From Chitinophagales bacterium (GTDB lineage: Bacteria > Bacteroidota > Bacteroidia > Chitinophagales > Chitinophagaceae), in NCBI GenBank assembly GCA_013298665.1, contig JAAFIK010000039.1, positions 1-44,498 of the forward strand: a DNA stretch of 44,498 nucleotides. Reading direction: 5' to 3'. A model generated the notes under the pieces. The model ran no database searches. It was not told the DNA's origin and saw only the letters and a program-made list of their open reading frames with translations. Both the position numbers and the translations under genes were made by a program. Numbering within the stretch: position 1 is the first letter of the stretch; every line of letters starts with the position of its first letter. This document shows positions 34,486-42,509 of the stretch, one piece after another.

Positions 34486-35167
34486 AGATGAACCACTGGC
34501 CATGGAACGGACAGCGGCTTATGTTCAAAAGACGTCCTTTCTTGATTTATCTGCTGCATTCAGCAATGGGGCAGCGGCACTGGCATTTCTGCGTTTGCAT
34601 CAGGCAGATTTGGTGTTCCTGGATATTCATCTGGGCGAACTTTCGGGCATCCGGCTTTTGGAAGCGGGTGCCATTTCGGGTCAGGTCATTCTTACCACAG
34701 CTTACCCGGAATATGCGTTGAAGGGATTTGACCTGAAAGTGACCGATTATCTGCTTAAACCCTTCACCTATCAACGCTTTCTGCAGGCTGCTGAGCGGGC
34801 GCAAAGTCACCTGGTCAATACCACCACGGCAGAAGAAGAAACCTTTATTTTTATCAAAACGGAGCATCGCCTCGAAAAGATTTTTTTACACGAAATCCTG
34901 TATATAGAGGGCATGAGGGATTACCGGAAGATCCATACCATACGCAAAAAGATCATGACCCTGAAGACATTTACCGATCTGGAAAAGGAAATCCCCCCGA
35001 AACTCATTTGCAGGATCCACAAATCGTATATGGTTGCACTGGCCAAAATCGATGCTATAGAAAAGGATCGTGTAAAAATCAACAACATATGTATTCCCGT
35101 ATCCGAAACATATAAAAAGGAGTTCTTCGCATTGGTCAATGCATCGGGAAAAGCATATCCTGGTTAA
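34460..35167 (+). CDS. LytTR-family response regulator
   Basis: The 235 residues consist of a receiver domain with E9-D10, phospho-acceptor Asp55 in DLVFLDIHLG and TTAYPEYALKGFDLKVTDYL, then a LytTR DNA-binding domain (about 130-230) with ILYIEGMRDYRKIHT and ICRIHKSYMVAL. The start is ATG at 34460 or the one at 34466; both lie inside the kinase gene, and the second begins MNCIIIEDEP as paralogs do. The operon of ATPase, permease, kinase and regulator ends here. No terminator is obvious. Confidence 0.92.
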   Translation: MQMNCIIIEDEPLAMERTAAYVQKTSFLDLSAAFSNGAAALAFLRLHQADLVFLDIHLGELSGIRLLEAGAISGQVILTTAYPEYALKGFDLKVTDYLLKPFTYQRFLQAAERAQSHLVNTTTAEEETFIFIKTEHRLEKIFLHEILYIEGMRDYRKIHTIRKKIMTLKTFTDLEKEIPPKLICRIHKSYMVALAKIDAIEKDRVKINNICIPVSETYKKEFFALVNASGKAYPG

Positions 35168-35470
35168 GTAATCCATCGCACCCCTGTTTCAGCCACAGCA
35201 AATTATATTAAAAAAACTTGCTACCTTAGTCCCGTTGATCGGCAGCAAGCTGATGCTACTTAAAAAGTGATTGACCAAAACAAACACAGCAGCCGGTTCA
35301 GCAAAGCAACACAAAACCATTCAGACAACCTAAAACCAAAACATGATTTTAGCGGTAATACCGACCAGCCAGAAAAATCCTTGCCCGCACGCATGCCTGT
35401 CGCCTTAAAAGTGTTACAGTAAATATTTATACAGAACGTCGCAAACAACATCCACCAAAGACATCAAAAA
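35168..35470. other. Intergenic leader region of the orphan gene
   Basis: The 303 bases hold no gene. A variant -7 box TACCTTAG occurs at 35222-35229, which would give a leader of about 240 bases for the gene at 35471. No terminator of the upstream operon is seen. Confidence 0.4.
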
Positions 35471-35974
35471 ATGACAAAAGCATCTATAGTCAAACTGCCG
35501 GCCGAGCCACCGGGTGTTCCGGTACAAAATATTTCGCAGGTTGTTAACGAGGGGGTAATACATTTTAAGGCCGGGAACACAAACAATAGTTCCCTCTCCC
35601 CCATCAACGGAGTAACCTTTAATTACAATGAAAAAGATCCATCGCAAAGCACCATCGGCATCAGTGTATTTTTCATGGTTGATCAGGCGCTTTATGAAAA
35701 GTACATCAATAATAGCCTCGTGTTTACGGTATACCAGTACTTCTGCCTCGGTAATGAAGGGCAACCCCAGTTGCAGTTTTACATTACGTCCAATTATCAA
35801 AACGGCAATACAGACATTTACAATTACGGACAGTTGCAGTTCCTGGTAACCAACGACTCATTAAAAAGCATTGGTCTTACCGTGGCTGATATCTTTTCGA
35901 TTCAGACCTTTATGTGGGACCTTGATCCCAAAACCTCACGCGGTACCATTACCACTGTGCTGCATGCGATATGA
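35471..35974 (+). CDS. Hypothetical protein, beta-rich
   Basis: I do not recognise this 167-residue protein. No signal peptide is visible. It has mostly beta-type segments (QSTIGISVFFMVDQAL, SLVFTVYQYFCLGNEG, QLQFYITSNYQN, YGQLQFLVTNDSLK) with a conserved-looking C-terminal MWDLDPKTSRGTITTV. Composition (Asn, Gln, Tyr, Thr) resembles that of the RhiA-like proteins further along this locus, but no alignment is visible. It lies directly before the TPR kinase pair, and it could be part of the same accessory locus. Confidence 0.6.
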   Translation: MTKASIVKLPAEPPGVPVQNISQVVNEGVIHFKAGNTNNSSLSPINGVTFNYNEKDPSQSTIGISVFFMVDQALYEKYINNSLVFTVYQYFCLGNEGQPQLQFYITSNYQNGNTDIYNYGQLQFLVTNDSLKSIGLTVADIFSIQTFMWDLDPKTSRGTITTVLHAI

Positions 35975-36091
35975 CCAGCTCAAAAGAGATAAATGCCGGC
36001 ATCATCGCTGCAAACCCAATCAGCGCCGAAACAGGTTTGCAGGTAAACAGCCGCCGTAACCGCCAAAGATGCACACTTAAACCATTTCACC

Positions 36092-37855
36092 ATGTTGCCC
36101 AAAAACCGATACTTACACCATGTCTATCTGTTCAGCAGGCTCACCATACTGTGTCTGCTGAACACACCAATTTTTTCGCAATCCCTCTCCACCAATAGCT
36201 TTTTCAGAACAGAGGCCGAAAAAACGGCAGCCACATACAGCAAAGCCATTTTTTTTTCCCGGTCGCTGGCATTCTTTTTCCAGAACAATTGGGACTCCAC
36301 GCTTATCTATGCGATGCGGCAACTCAGCAACAACACCGACAGTACCATTGCAGACTACTGTTATTACTTCAGGGGCGTAAGTTTTGTACACAAAAAATTG
36401 TTTACCCAGGCAAAAGCAGCATTCCGCAATATATCCCCTCATTTTCGTTTTTACTATGCCGCTATCATCAACCTTTACGAAACAGCACTGGCACAGGAAG
36501 ATTATACCGGGGCACGGTATTATTTTAAAGCAGTGGAAGCCTTGCCGGACAGCAACAGCCACGGGTTTAAAAAAAGTGCTTTTTACCATAATGCGGGCAT
36601 CTGGTACCTGCACCGGGATCAATTTGACACGGCGGCTGTCTACCTGTTCAAAAGTGCCCGGATGCAGGAAGCTGCAAAAGATACTACCGGCCTGGTGGCC
36701 TCATATATGGATATTGGCAATCTTTACTACGGGCAGTACAAAGACAAACTGGCCATACCCTGGTTTGAGAAGGCTTACCAACTGTCAAAAAAGATAAACG
36801 ATCCGGAGATCAAAAGTAATGCGGTACAAAATATGGCCGTAGTGGAGGAAAACAGCATGCACTATGCCCTTGCGCTGCAGTACCGTAAAGAATATGAGGC
36901 ATGGAACGACTCGCTGAACGACCAGAATAAAGTATGGGCGCTTGCCGAACTGGAGAAAAAATTTGCCCTGCACCAGAAGCAGGCAGAAGTGGATGGCCTG
37001 CAGGTCCAGAACCGGTTGAAAACAGCCGAAAGAAACAGCCTGGTTGTTGCCGCAGTACTCCTGGCGGCACTGCTGGCAACAGGTGCTTTTTTTTACCGGC
37101 AAAAAGCCAGGCAAAACAAAGTGATTGCCGCACAAAAGCAGCAACTGACCATCCTTAATGCAGAAAAAAACAGGTTGTTTACCATTGTAAGCCACGACCT
37201 CCGTTCCTCTGTAAACGCCTTAAAAACAAACCATACAAAACTAACGGCATCCGCAGCCGGCAACGATACCAGCCAACTGCTGAAACTGCTGAAAAACAAT
37301 AGTGCCATTACCAACAGTACCTGCCATTTACTGGACAACCTGCTGCACTGGGCCCTGCTGCAAACAGACCAGGCTTTTTTTTACCGTGAGCAATTGCCGT
37401 TGTATAGTATTGCAGAACAAACGGCCGCTTATTACAAACCCCTGATGGTGGAAAAAAATATCTCTTTCAACAACAATGCCAACAGAACCAGCACCGTATA
37501 TGCCGACCAGGAATGCCTGAAAATCATCCTGCGCAACCTGATCGACAATGCCATTAAGTTTTCTCCCGCCAACGGCAGCATTACAATATCTGCAGCAGAG
37601 GCAGACAGCGCTTACTGCAGTATGGTGGTGGAAGATACAGGCCCGGGCATCTCCTCTGCAACCATACAGCAACTGCAAAACGAAGCACTGCTGGTGCGGC
37701 CCGAACAGGGGAACAAACAGGCCGGAACAGGGCTGGGTTTGCGGCTCTGCCAGACACTTGCCCAAAAAAACGGCGGCGTACTGACCATCCGCAACAAAGC
37801 AAACACAGGCACCCTTATTACCATTACATTACCCACAACCGAACACAATGGATAA
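36092..37855 (+). CDS. TPR-containing sensor histidine kinase
   Basis: The 587-residue kinase begins with a signal-peptide-like N-terminus ending PIFSQS. Residues about 45-305 are tetratricopeptide repeats (FRGVSFVHKKLFTQAKAAF, HNAGIWYLHRDQFDTAAVYL, MDIGNLYYGQYKDKLAIPWF), presumably periplasmic. One membrane helix (about 313-335, SLVVAAVLLAALLATGAFFY) follows, then a coiled linker and a HisKA domain with His368 in FTIVSHDLRSSVNAL. The HATPase domain has the N-box LKIILRNLIDNAIKFSP, G1 VVEDTGPGI and G2 GTGLGLRLCQTL. The 3' end overlaps its regulator by 8 bases. Pairing a classic HisKA kinase with a LytTR regulator is seen in Bacteroidota but differs from the two LytS pairs here. Confidence 0.92.
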   Translation: MLPKNRYLHHVYLFSRLTILCLLNTPIFSQSLSTNSFFRTEAEKTAATYSKAIFFSRSLAFFFQNNWDSTLIYAMRQLSNNTDSTIADYCYYFRGVSFVHKKLFTQAKAAFRNISPHFRFYYAAIINLYETALAQEDYTGARYYFKAVEALPDSNSHGFKKSAFYHNAGIWYLHRDQFDTAAVYLFKSARMQEAAKDTTGLVASYMDIGNLYYGQYKDKLAIPWFEKAYQLSKKINDPEIKSNAVQNMAVVEENSMHYALALQYRKEYEAWNDSLNDQNKVWALAELEKKFALHQKQAEVDGLQVQNRLKTAERNSLVVAAVLLAALLATGAFFYRQKARQNKVIAAQKQQLTILNAEKNRLFTIVSHDLRSSVNALKTNHTKLTASAAGNDTSQLLKLLKNNSAITNSTCHLLDNLLHWALLQTDQAFFYREQLPLYSIAEQTAAYYKPLMVEKNISFNNNANRTSTVYADQECLKIILRNLIDNAIKFSPANGSITISAAEADSAYCSMVVEDTGPGISSATIQQLQNEALLVRPEQGNKQAGTGLGLRLCQTLAQKNGGVLTIRNKANTGTLITITLPTTEHNG

Positions 37856-38594
37856 GATCAACGTACTGATCGTGGAAGACAATTTTACCGAAAGCGAAGC
37901 ACTGGCCGGCATGCTCCGGACAAACGGCTATCACATTGCGGGTATAGCAACCACCCATGCGGAAGCCCTCACCCTGTTTTACCGGGAAAAAGTGGATGTG
38001 GTCATTATCGACATTTTCCTGGGCGGCAACCCCGATGGCATCAGTTTTGCAGAAGCCATCAGCCATATACCCGGCATCGCCAAACCCTTTGTATTTTTAA
38101 CCTACTCCACCAGCAGGGAAATTTTTAACAGGGCGAGACTTACCCATCCGTTCAGTTATCTCGTCAAACCGTTTAATGAACTGGAAATATGCTATGCCAT
38201 AGAAATGGCCGTGGAAAAATTTTATGCCCAGCCGGGAACGTTTTACAGCAGCGGGAGGGATACCGTGGTGAGCAGCGAAATGCTGTTTATCAAAAAAAAG
38301 GATGCCCTCAAAAAAGTATGCCTCACGGATATTGTCTATATTGAAGTGGAAGAACGATACTGCAACATCATCACAGCAACCGACAAGTTTGTAATCCTCA
38401 TCTCCCTTACGCGCTTACTGGAATTGCTCCATACCCATACCTTTATACGCACCCATAGAAATTATATCATCAACACCGGTATGATTACCGAAATCTTTAT
38501 GGCAGATAACCTGGTGCTGCTGAAAGGGGGTCATAAAGTACCCTTGAGCAGCAAATACCGGGAGTTTTTAAACCGGTTCCCGGTATTAAAATGA
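37848..38594 (+). CDS. LytTR-family response regulator of the TPR kinase
   Basis: The 248 residues start with a receiver domain carrying VEDN at 9-12, the phospho-acceptor Asp55 in VVIIDIFLGG and a conserved Lys in PFSYLVKPFNELEI. The C-terminal LytTR domain (about 145-245) contains IVYIEVEERYCNIIT and FIRTHRNYIINTGMI. The receiver is longer than in the two other regulators of this window and contains a GGNPDGI insert after Asp55. Its ATG overlaps the kinase by 8 bases. The next genes on the same strand are the leader-linked small gene and RhiA-like genes, which are plausible targets. Confidence 0.92.
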   Translation: MDKINVLIVEDNFTESEALAGMLRTNGYHIAGIATTHAEALTLFYREKVDVVIIDIFLGGNPDGISFAEAISHIPGIAKPFVFLTYSTSREIFNRARLTHPFSYLVKPFNELEICYAIEMAVEKFYAQPGTFYSSGRDTVVSSEMLFIKKKDALKKVCLTDIVYIEVEERYCNIITATDKFVILISLTRLLELLHTHTFIRTHRNYIINTGMITEIFMADNLVLLKGGHKVPLSSKYREFLNRFPVLK

Positions 38595-39096
38595 TGTACC
38601 CGGTCATGCAGGTATTCCATAACTGTTGCACCAGCGGCAACCCTTACCCATACGGAAACCGTATTACCGGAACGGTGTATCCTGGTCTTATACCACCCTT
38701 TCTGCATTTGGCAACAATAAATCCCCGTCTTATGGCATTCGGCTGCTGCGCTGTCTGCGGGTAACCTATTTTCGTTGCAGCAAAACAAAGGCCGGCTTAT
38801 TGATTGCTAACCCGGACTATTCAACAGGAATCGTTACGAGAGAGGGGAAATCCAATAAAGACAGGCGTTCCTGCAGGAATTTTCTTTGAAAACGTAGCCA
38901 ACCTGCGATGAAAAGAAAATTTGAAGCAATGCCTGTATTTGAAGGAGTTTCGACTCGCAGCAGATATCCTGATGAACAATCCGGGTTTAACCATCCTGTT
39001 CCCACCAATCATATTCCCAAAGCATAAACCCACATGTGCTTACATGCGTTACAACAATCTGCTGAGCGGGAATGTATGGACGAAAAAAGGATAACC
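38595..39096. other. Gene-poor interval before the first leader
   Basis: About 500 bases hold no recognisable gene. A 39-codon frame (38908-39027) is too short to support. No terminator after the regulator gene and no clear TAnnTTTG box before the leader at 39097 were found. Confidence 0.4.
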
Positions 39097-39201
39097 GTGG
39101 AGTTCAGCCACCACTTTAAAAACGGGTTCGCCTGCGGGAACATTTGCCGCAGGGGCAATCGCTGAAAAGCCTTATGAGTAAGCAAATTAAACTATCGGAT
39201 T
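39097..39201 (+). promoter_or_regulatory. 105-nt structured leader, copy 1
   Basis: The 105 bases directly before the ATG at 39202 match, without gaps, the 105 bases before the ATG at 39651. In the first 90 positions 69 are identical. Predicted pairing: GTGG/CCAC (positions 1-4 with 15-18); GGG-TTCG-CCT (28-37); CCTGCGG/CCGCAGG (35-41 with 51-57), which competes with the previous stem; and GGGGC/GCCTT (56-60 with 73-77). The adenosine-rich stretches and the GAAAAGCCTTA segment are conserved. I do not recognise it as a known riboswitch class. Family unknown. Confidence 0.75.
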
Positions 39202-39426
39202 ATGCCAGTATTAGCTGCCCATGCAACTGTTGCACTCGGCCCCTATCCCAAAGGCGGTACAATCACCTTTACCGCCCCTCAAACGGATCGTATTGTTGAC
39301 TTTCCTACCCTGAACGGGGTTACGATTACGCTGACTTACCTGCCCAAAACGCTCACCCTGGCGCAGGGAAGTGTTTACAACCTGACGGCGGGAAATGTGG
39401 CCGTTACCTACAACGTAACGACCTGA
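39202..39426 (+). CDS. Small hypothetical protein, 74 residues
   Basis: The product is a small Thr/Val-rich, probably all-beta protein (MPVLAAHATVALGPYPKGG at the start, VTITLTYLPKTLTLAQGS in the middle, NVAVTYNVTT at the end). There is no signal peptide or known motif. The case for a real gene is that its start codon is placed exactly at the end of the 105-nt leader, as in the RhiA-like gene downstream. The protein is not similar to that neighbour. Confidence 0.55.
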   Translation: MPVLAAHATVALGPYPKGGTITFTAPQTDRIVDFPTLNGVTITLTYLPKTLTLAQGSVYNLTAGNVAVTYNVTT

Positions 39427-39545
39427 TCCCGGCAACCGGCGGCACAACGGCAGGCATAACCCGGTGTAAAGCCGCCGCCTTTCCGGATCAATGTAAATGC
39501 CATTTGGCCGCACTAACCATCGGTTAAACTGAAAAACCAAAACCA

Positions 39546-39650
39546 GTGGAGTTCAGTTACCACTAAAAAAACGGGCTTACCCGCGGAAGCATTCACCGCA
39601 GGGGCGTATTCCGAAAAGCCTTACGAGTAGGAAAAATTAAACACTTAACT
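39546..39650 (+). promoter_or_regulatory. 105-nt structured leader, copy 2
   Basis: This is the second copy of the leader, ending at the ATG at 39651. Changes relative to copy 1 fit pairing: GGG-CTTA-CCC in place of GGG-TTCG-CCT, while GCGG/CCGC, GTGG/CCAC and GGGGC/GCCTT are unchanged. The 10-base loop after GTGG differs at two positions. Identical length, exact placement and loop-concentrated changes support a selected RNA element, not a random duplication. Confidence 0.75.
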
Positions 39651-40346
39651 ATGTCAGACTATTTAGAAAAACCGAAACACATTCATCTCGATTTTGCCAG
39701 GGAATCCGCACTGGAAGCAGCGGGTACCGCTTATTCCCTGGAATGTTTAAACAATTCACTTGTACCCTGGTACTTTTATGTGTACCAGACAATGCCCAAC
39801 CAGCCCAGGGAAATTTTTTCAACGGCCTGGTTTGCATCTCCCATCAAAGTGGATTCGGGCGCCAAGATTACCTTCCGCTGGACAATTGACTACACCTTTG
39901 TATGGGGGGTAACAGGCAACGTGCAACCCGGCGTCACCTTCGAAGCCAGCCAGGTTAAAGCCTGCGATCCCGCATCGATCAACCAAACCACATTCAGTGT
40001 ACTCAACAATACGCCCTCCATTTCAAACCCTGTAACAGGTGGCCAGGCGGGCAGCCTGACCATTAATATGGATAAAAGTGTCCCCAACCTGACCTATGCT
40101 ACGGGAATCGGCATGTCAGGATCAGGCACATTTGTACAACAGGCACTGGCCAATGCACCACAGGTGTACACCCCCAATCCGAGCTACTGGATAGCGGCTG
40201 CCAATCAAATGCAGATGGGTGTAGTACTCGCACAAACCATTACCGGAAGTGCAGGCGTGGTTTTCCCCACCAATGTGTATAAGATGTATGCCACGCTGAG
40301 CAACCAGAACCTCTGGGATGTAAGCCAGCAGGCGCCGGTGGTGTAA
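39651..40346 (+). CDS. RhiA-like protein
   Basis: The 231-residue protein resembles RhiA, the abundant quorum-sensing-controlled rhizosphere protein of Rhizobium leguminosarum whose function is unknown. Supporting blocks are the N-terminal YSLECLNNSLVPWYFYVYQT and FSTAWFASPIKVDSGAKITF. The family core ITFRWTIDYTFVWGVTGNVQ, then PGVTFEASQ, is followed by GIGMSGSGTFVQQALANAP and NPSYWIAAAN. No signal peptide is visible. The call rests on remembered family features; no search was possible. It is followed 84 bases later by a paralog. Its leader suggests it shares regulation with the 74-residue gene. Confidence 0.72.
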   Translation: MSDYLEKPKHIHLDFARESALEAAGTAYSLECLNNSLVPWYFYVYQTMPNQPREIFSTAWFASPIKVDSGAKITFRWTIDYTFVWGVTGNVQPGVTFEASQVKACDPASINQTTFSVLNNTPSISNPVTGGQAGSLTINMDKSVPNLTYATGIGMSGSGTFVQQALANAPQVYTPNPSYWIAAANQMQMGVVLAQTITGSAGVVFPTNVYKMYATLSNQNLWDVSQQAPVV

Positions 40347-40387
40347 AACAATCCGCTGACAGGACAGGATGGCTTTCTATTATATGG

Positions 40388-40413
40388 GGCGGGTTTGGAT
40401 AAACAAACCCGCC
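40388..40413 (+). other. Perfect 10-bp hairpin upstream of the second RhiA-like gene
   Basis: GGCGGGTTTG (40388-40397), loop GATAAA, CAAACCCGCC (40404-40413). It ends 17 bases before the ATG at 40431 and is followed by A/T-rich sequence without a U-tract. It could regulate read-through or mRNA stability between the two paralogs. Confidence 0.7.
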
Positions 40414-40430
40414 TCAATAATAACAACAGT

Positions 40431-41087
40431 ATGACCTTAGATTTCTCGACAGCCGATGAACCGCAATACGCAGTAAAATGCATCAACCATTCGGTTACCA
40501 ACTGGTACTTCTACCTGTACCAACGCATCAATAACCAGTCGGCCGGAGCGATGTATTCTTTGGTGTGGATGACCAGTCCTTACAAAATCGGGACAGACGC
40601 ATTTATAAAATTTGTCTGGTCCATGCAATACGGCTTTTTCTGGTTTGATACCGGACCATTACAAGTGGGTATCGTTCCCTTAACCGGGGGCAGTGTACCG
40701 GCAAGCCTGCCATCCAACAACAGTACTATATTTAACATTCAGGGCGATACGCCCGCGTTTTCGCCACCGGTGGCCGGAGAAGATTCAGGCAAATTTTATA
40801 TCATGGGGGGAAATACCATTCCCAACCTTGTCTTTTCAACCGGCACAGGTATCGCCTGTAATGCCGTCTTTATACAACAAACGCTGGCGAATACACCACA
40901 GTTGTTCAATACCGCCATGGGCAACGGGGGCGTAAGCTATGGCGTAGCGGCTACCACAATAAGAATACAGCCGGCACAGGTACTTACGCAGGGCAGTATA
41001 GCCAACAGCCTCCTGTTTACCTTCCCGGTCAATACTTATAGCCTGACAGCCGTTCTGGCAGAAAACAATACCTGGAGCGTATCCTGA
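40431..41087 (+). CDS. RhiA-like protein, second paralog
   Basis: The 218-residue protein aligns along its length with the RhiA-like protein just upstream: NHSVTNWYFYLYQRINNQSAG, SLVWMTSPYKIGTDAFIKF, WSMQYGFFWFDTGPLQVGIV and GTGIACNAVFIQQTLANTPQ. It has diverged at the family core (WSMQYGFFWFDTG for WTIDYTFVWGVTG). The start is the ATG at 40431; the upstream TTG at 40395 falls within the hairpin. It has no 105-nt leader, so its expression probably depends on read-through. Confidence 0.68.
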   Translation: MTLDFSTADEPQYAVKCINHSVTNWYFYLYQRINNQSAGAMYSLVWMTSPYKIGTDAFIKFVWSMQYGFFWFDTGPLQVGIVPLTGGSVPASLPSNNSTIFNIQGDTPAFSPPVAGEDSGKFYIMGGNTIPNLVFSTGTGIACNAVFIQQTLANTPQLFNTAMGNGGVSYGVAATTIRIQPAQVLTQGSIANSLLFTFPVNTYSLTAVLAENNTWSVS

Positions 41088-41132
41088 GGTACTACTCCGG
41101 CGTTAATTTCATCATTCTTTAAACATGATAAT

Positions 41133-42164
41133 ATGCAAACAACCGAAGCTGTTTATAACGATGAGCTTTTATTCGCCATGCAGCAAAGAAACCTGGTGTA
41201 CAATGATAACTTTTTAAACTATAGCAATAAGACGATCAATACGATTGTTACCTACAACCATCCTGATGGATGGGTATATCGGGATAGCGGTTCCGGTGGT
41301 CAGGTTGGTTATGACCCGGCCTCAAGTTCCTGCCTCATTAAAAAAAGTACCGGCACGGCGGTCATGACATTTACTCAAGCCCTCAATGAATTTCCCCGCT
41401 GGCAGCAGACGATACCCGGTAAAAAGGTAAGTGCCGCTGCAGTTATACAAGTACCGGGTTCGGCTGGCTGTACAGTAACTTTTTCCTTATTCGACGGGAT
41501 GGATACCAGCAGTAAGACCTTTTTTTTTAATGGGGGTGAACAAAAGGAAATACGGGTAAGCCTTGATGTAAGTGAGGTTGCCACCACCCTTGTGGTATCC
41601 ATCGAAAGCAGCACCAGCGATGCTGTGCTCTACATCAGCCGTGTGTATGCCAATATTGGCAGTATTGCGCTTGAAAACTTACCCTGTATGGTAGCGGGTA
41701 CGATTGGTGAACGCAAGCAGTACATCTCCACAGAAATTCCACCGGCCACAGAACTATCGCTTTGTAATGCCAGTATCGAATTATCACCCGCTTATTCCCG
41801 GCTAAACTCCTACCTGAATGGAAAATTTGGTACCGGGGCCAACGGCTATTCGCTGCTGCCCGATATGCGGGGATATTTCAGCCGGGCCTGGAACAATGGT
41901 GCGGCCACCGATCCTGATGCGGCTAACCGGACTGCGCTGGGTAAAGGCACGGTAACCGGAGACCATACCGGTACAGTAGAAGAGGATCAGTTTAAAGAAC
42001 ACGACCACCAGTTGCAGTTTGACCTTACGGGGCAGATACCAGCAGGACCGGCTGCACCAATGCCCAGCATCAACAAAGCATTCGTATCCAATACCGGCAA
42101 AAGAGGAGGTGCTGAGACCCGCGGTAAAAATATTGCTGAACTTTATACGATGAAATGGGCCTGA
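41133..42164 (+). CDS. Phage-tail-collar-like protein
   Basis: The 343-residue protein has an N-terminal half resembling a carbohydrate-binding beta-sandwich (HPDGWVYRDSGSGGQVGYDP; KKVSAAAVIQVPGSAG). Its C-terminal half is tail-collar/fibre-like, with LLPDMRGYFSRAWNNGAATD and a GDHTGTVEEDQFKEHDHQL segment matching the short collar-fold fibre tips of phage tail proteins. No other phage structural gene is visible nearby, so it is more likely a domesticated, surface-displayed or secreted glycan-binding tip. It lies 45 bases after the second RhiA-like gene, on the same strand, and ends in a hairpin. Confidence 0.7.
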   Translation: MQTTEAVYNDELLFAMQQRNLVYNDNFLNYSNKTINTIVTYNHPDGWVYRDSGSGGQVGYDPASSSCLIKKSTGTAVMTFTQALNEFPRWQQTIPGKKVSAAAVIQVPGSAGCTVTFSLFDGMDTSSKTFFFNGGEQKEIRVSLDVSEVATTLVVSIESSTSDAVLYISRVYANIGSIALENLPCMVAGTIGERKQYISTEIPPATELSLCNASIELSPAYSRLNSYLNGKFGTGANGYSLLPDMRGYFSRAWNNGAATDPDAANRTALGKGTVTGDHTGTVEEDQFKEHDHQLQFDLTGQIPAGPAAPMPSINKAFVSNTGKRGGAETRGKNIAELYTMKWA

Positions 42165-42197
42165 TGGCCTCAGAAAGCCTGACAACAATTATGGCGT

Positions 42198-42233
42198 AAG
42201 CCCCAAAATTTGCAGCAGCAATATTTGGGGCTT
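42198..42233 (+). terminator. Probable terminator of the RhiA-like/collar operon
   Basis: AAGCCCCAAA (42198-42207) and TTTGGGGCTT (42224-42233) form a perfect 10-bp stem with a 16-base loop, 33 bases after the collar gene stop. The following U-run is short. Confidence 0.65.
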
Positions 42234-42509
42234 TAACATTTCATGCTTGTCCTTTGTGCATCAGCCAACCCTGCTGACAAAGACAAATTGGCAAATACTG
42301 CTGATAAAACAAAGCGGCCGGATGGTACTATGAATGCTGTAAAAAACCTTATCGGGATTTAATTTACCAGGTATCATCCCGAAAGCAGGAGAATATTTAC
42401 CATCGCCTGCACAGCGCGGCATATCAGGTCACAACTTTTGTGAAAAAAAATCTGTGACAACGTTGTGACAAATTCAACATAAGAAAAAACTGTCCCAACT
42501 TCAACAGCT

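Noticed and set aside
38908..39027. 39-codon frame that could be a small secreted peptide
   Set aside because: Too short to judge, with no leader-like cleavage motif, no modifying enzyme nearby and no promoter. It may be chance.
39097..39201. Known riboswitch (cyclic-di-GMP, TPP, cyclic-di-AMP or SAM classes)
   Set aside because: I compared it by eye with the conserved cores I remember and none fits. This is not a database result, so a known but unfamiliar class remains possible.
41133..42164. Prophage or contractile injection system
   Set aside because: Only one tail-collar-like gene is present; there is no sheath, tube, baseplate, portal, integrase or attachment site in the window.
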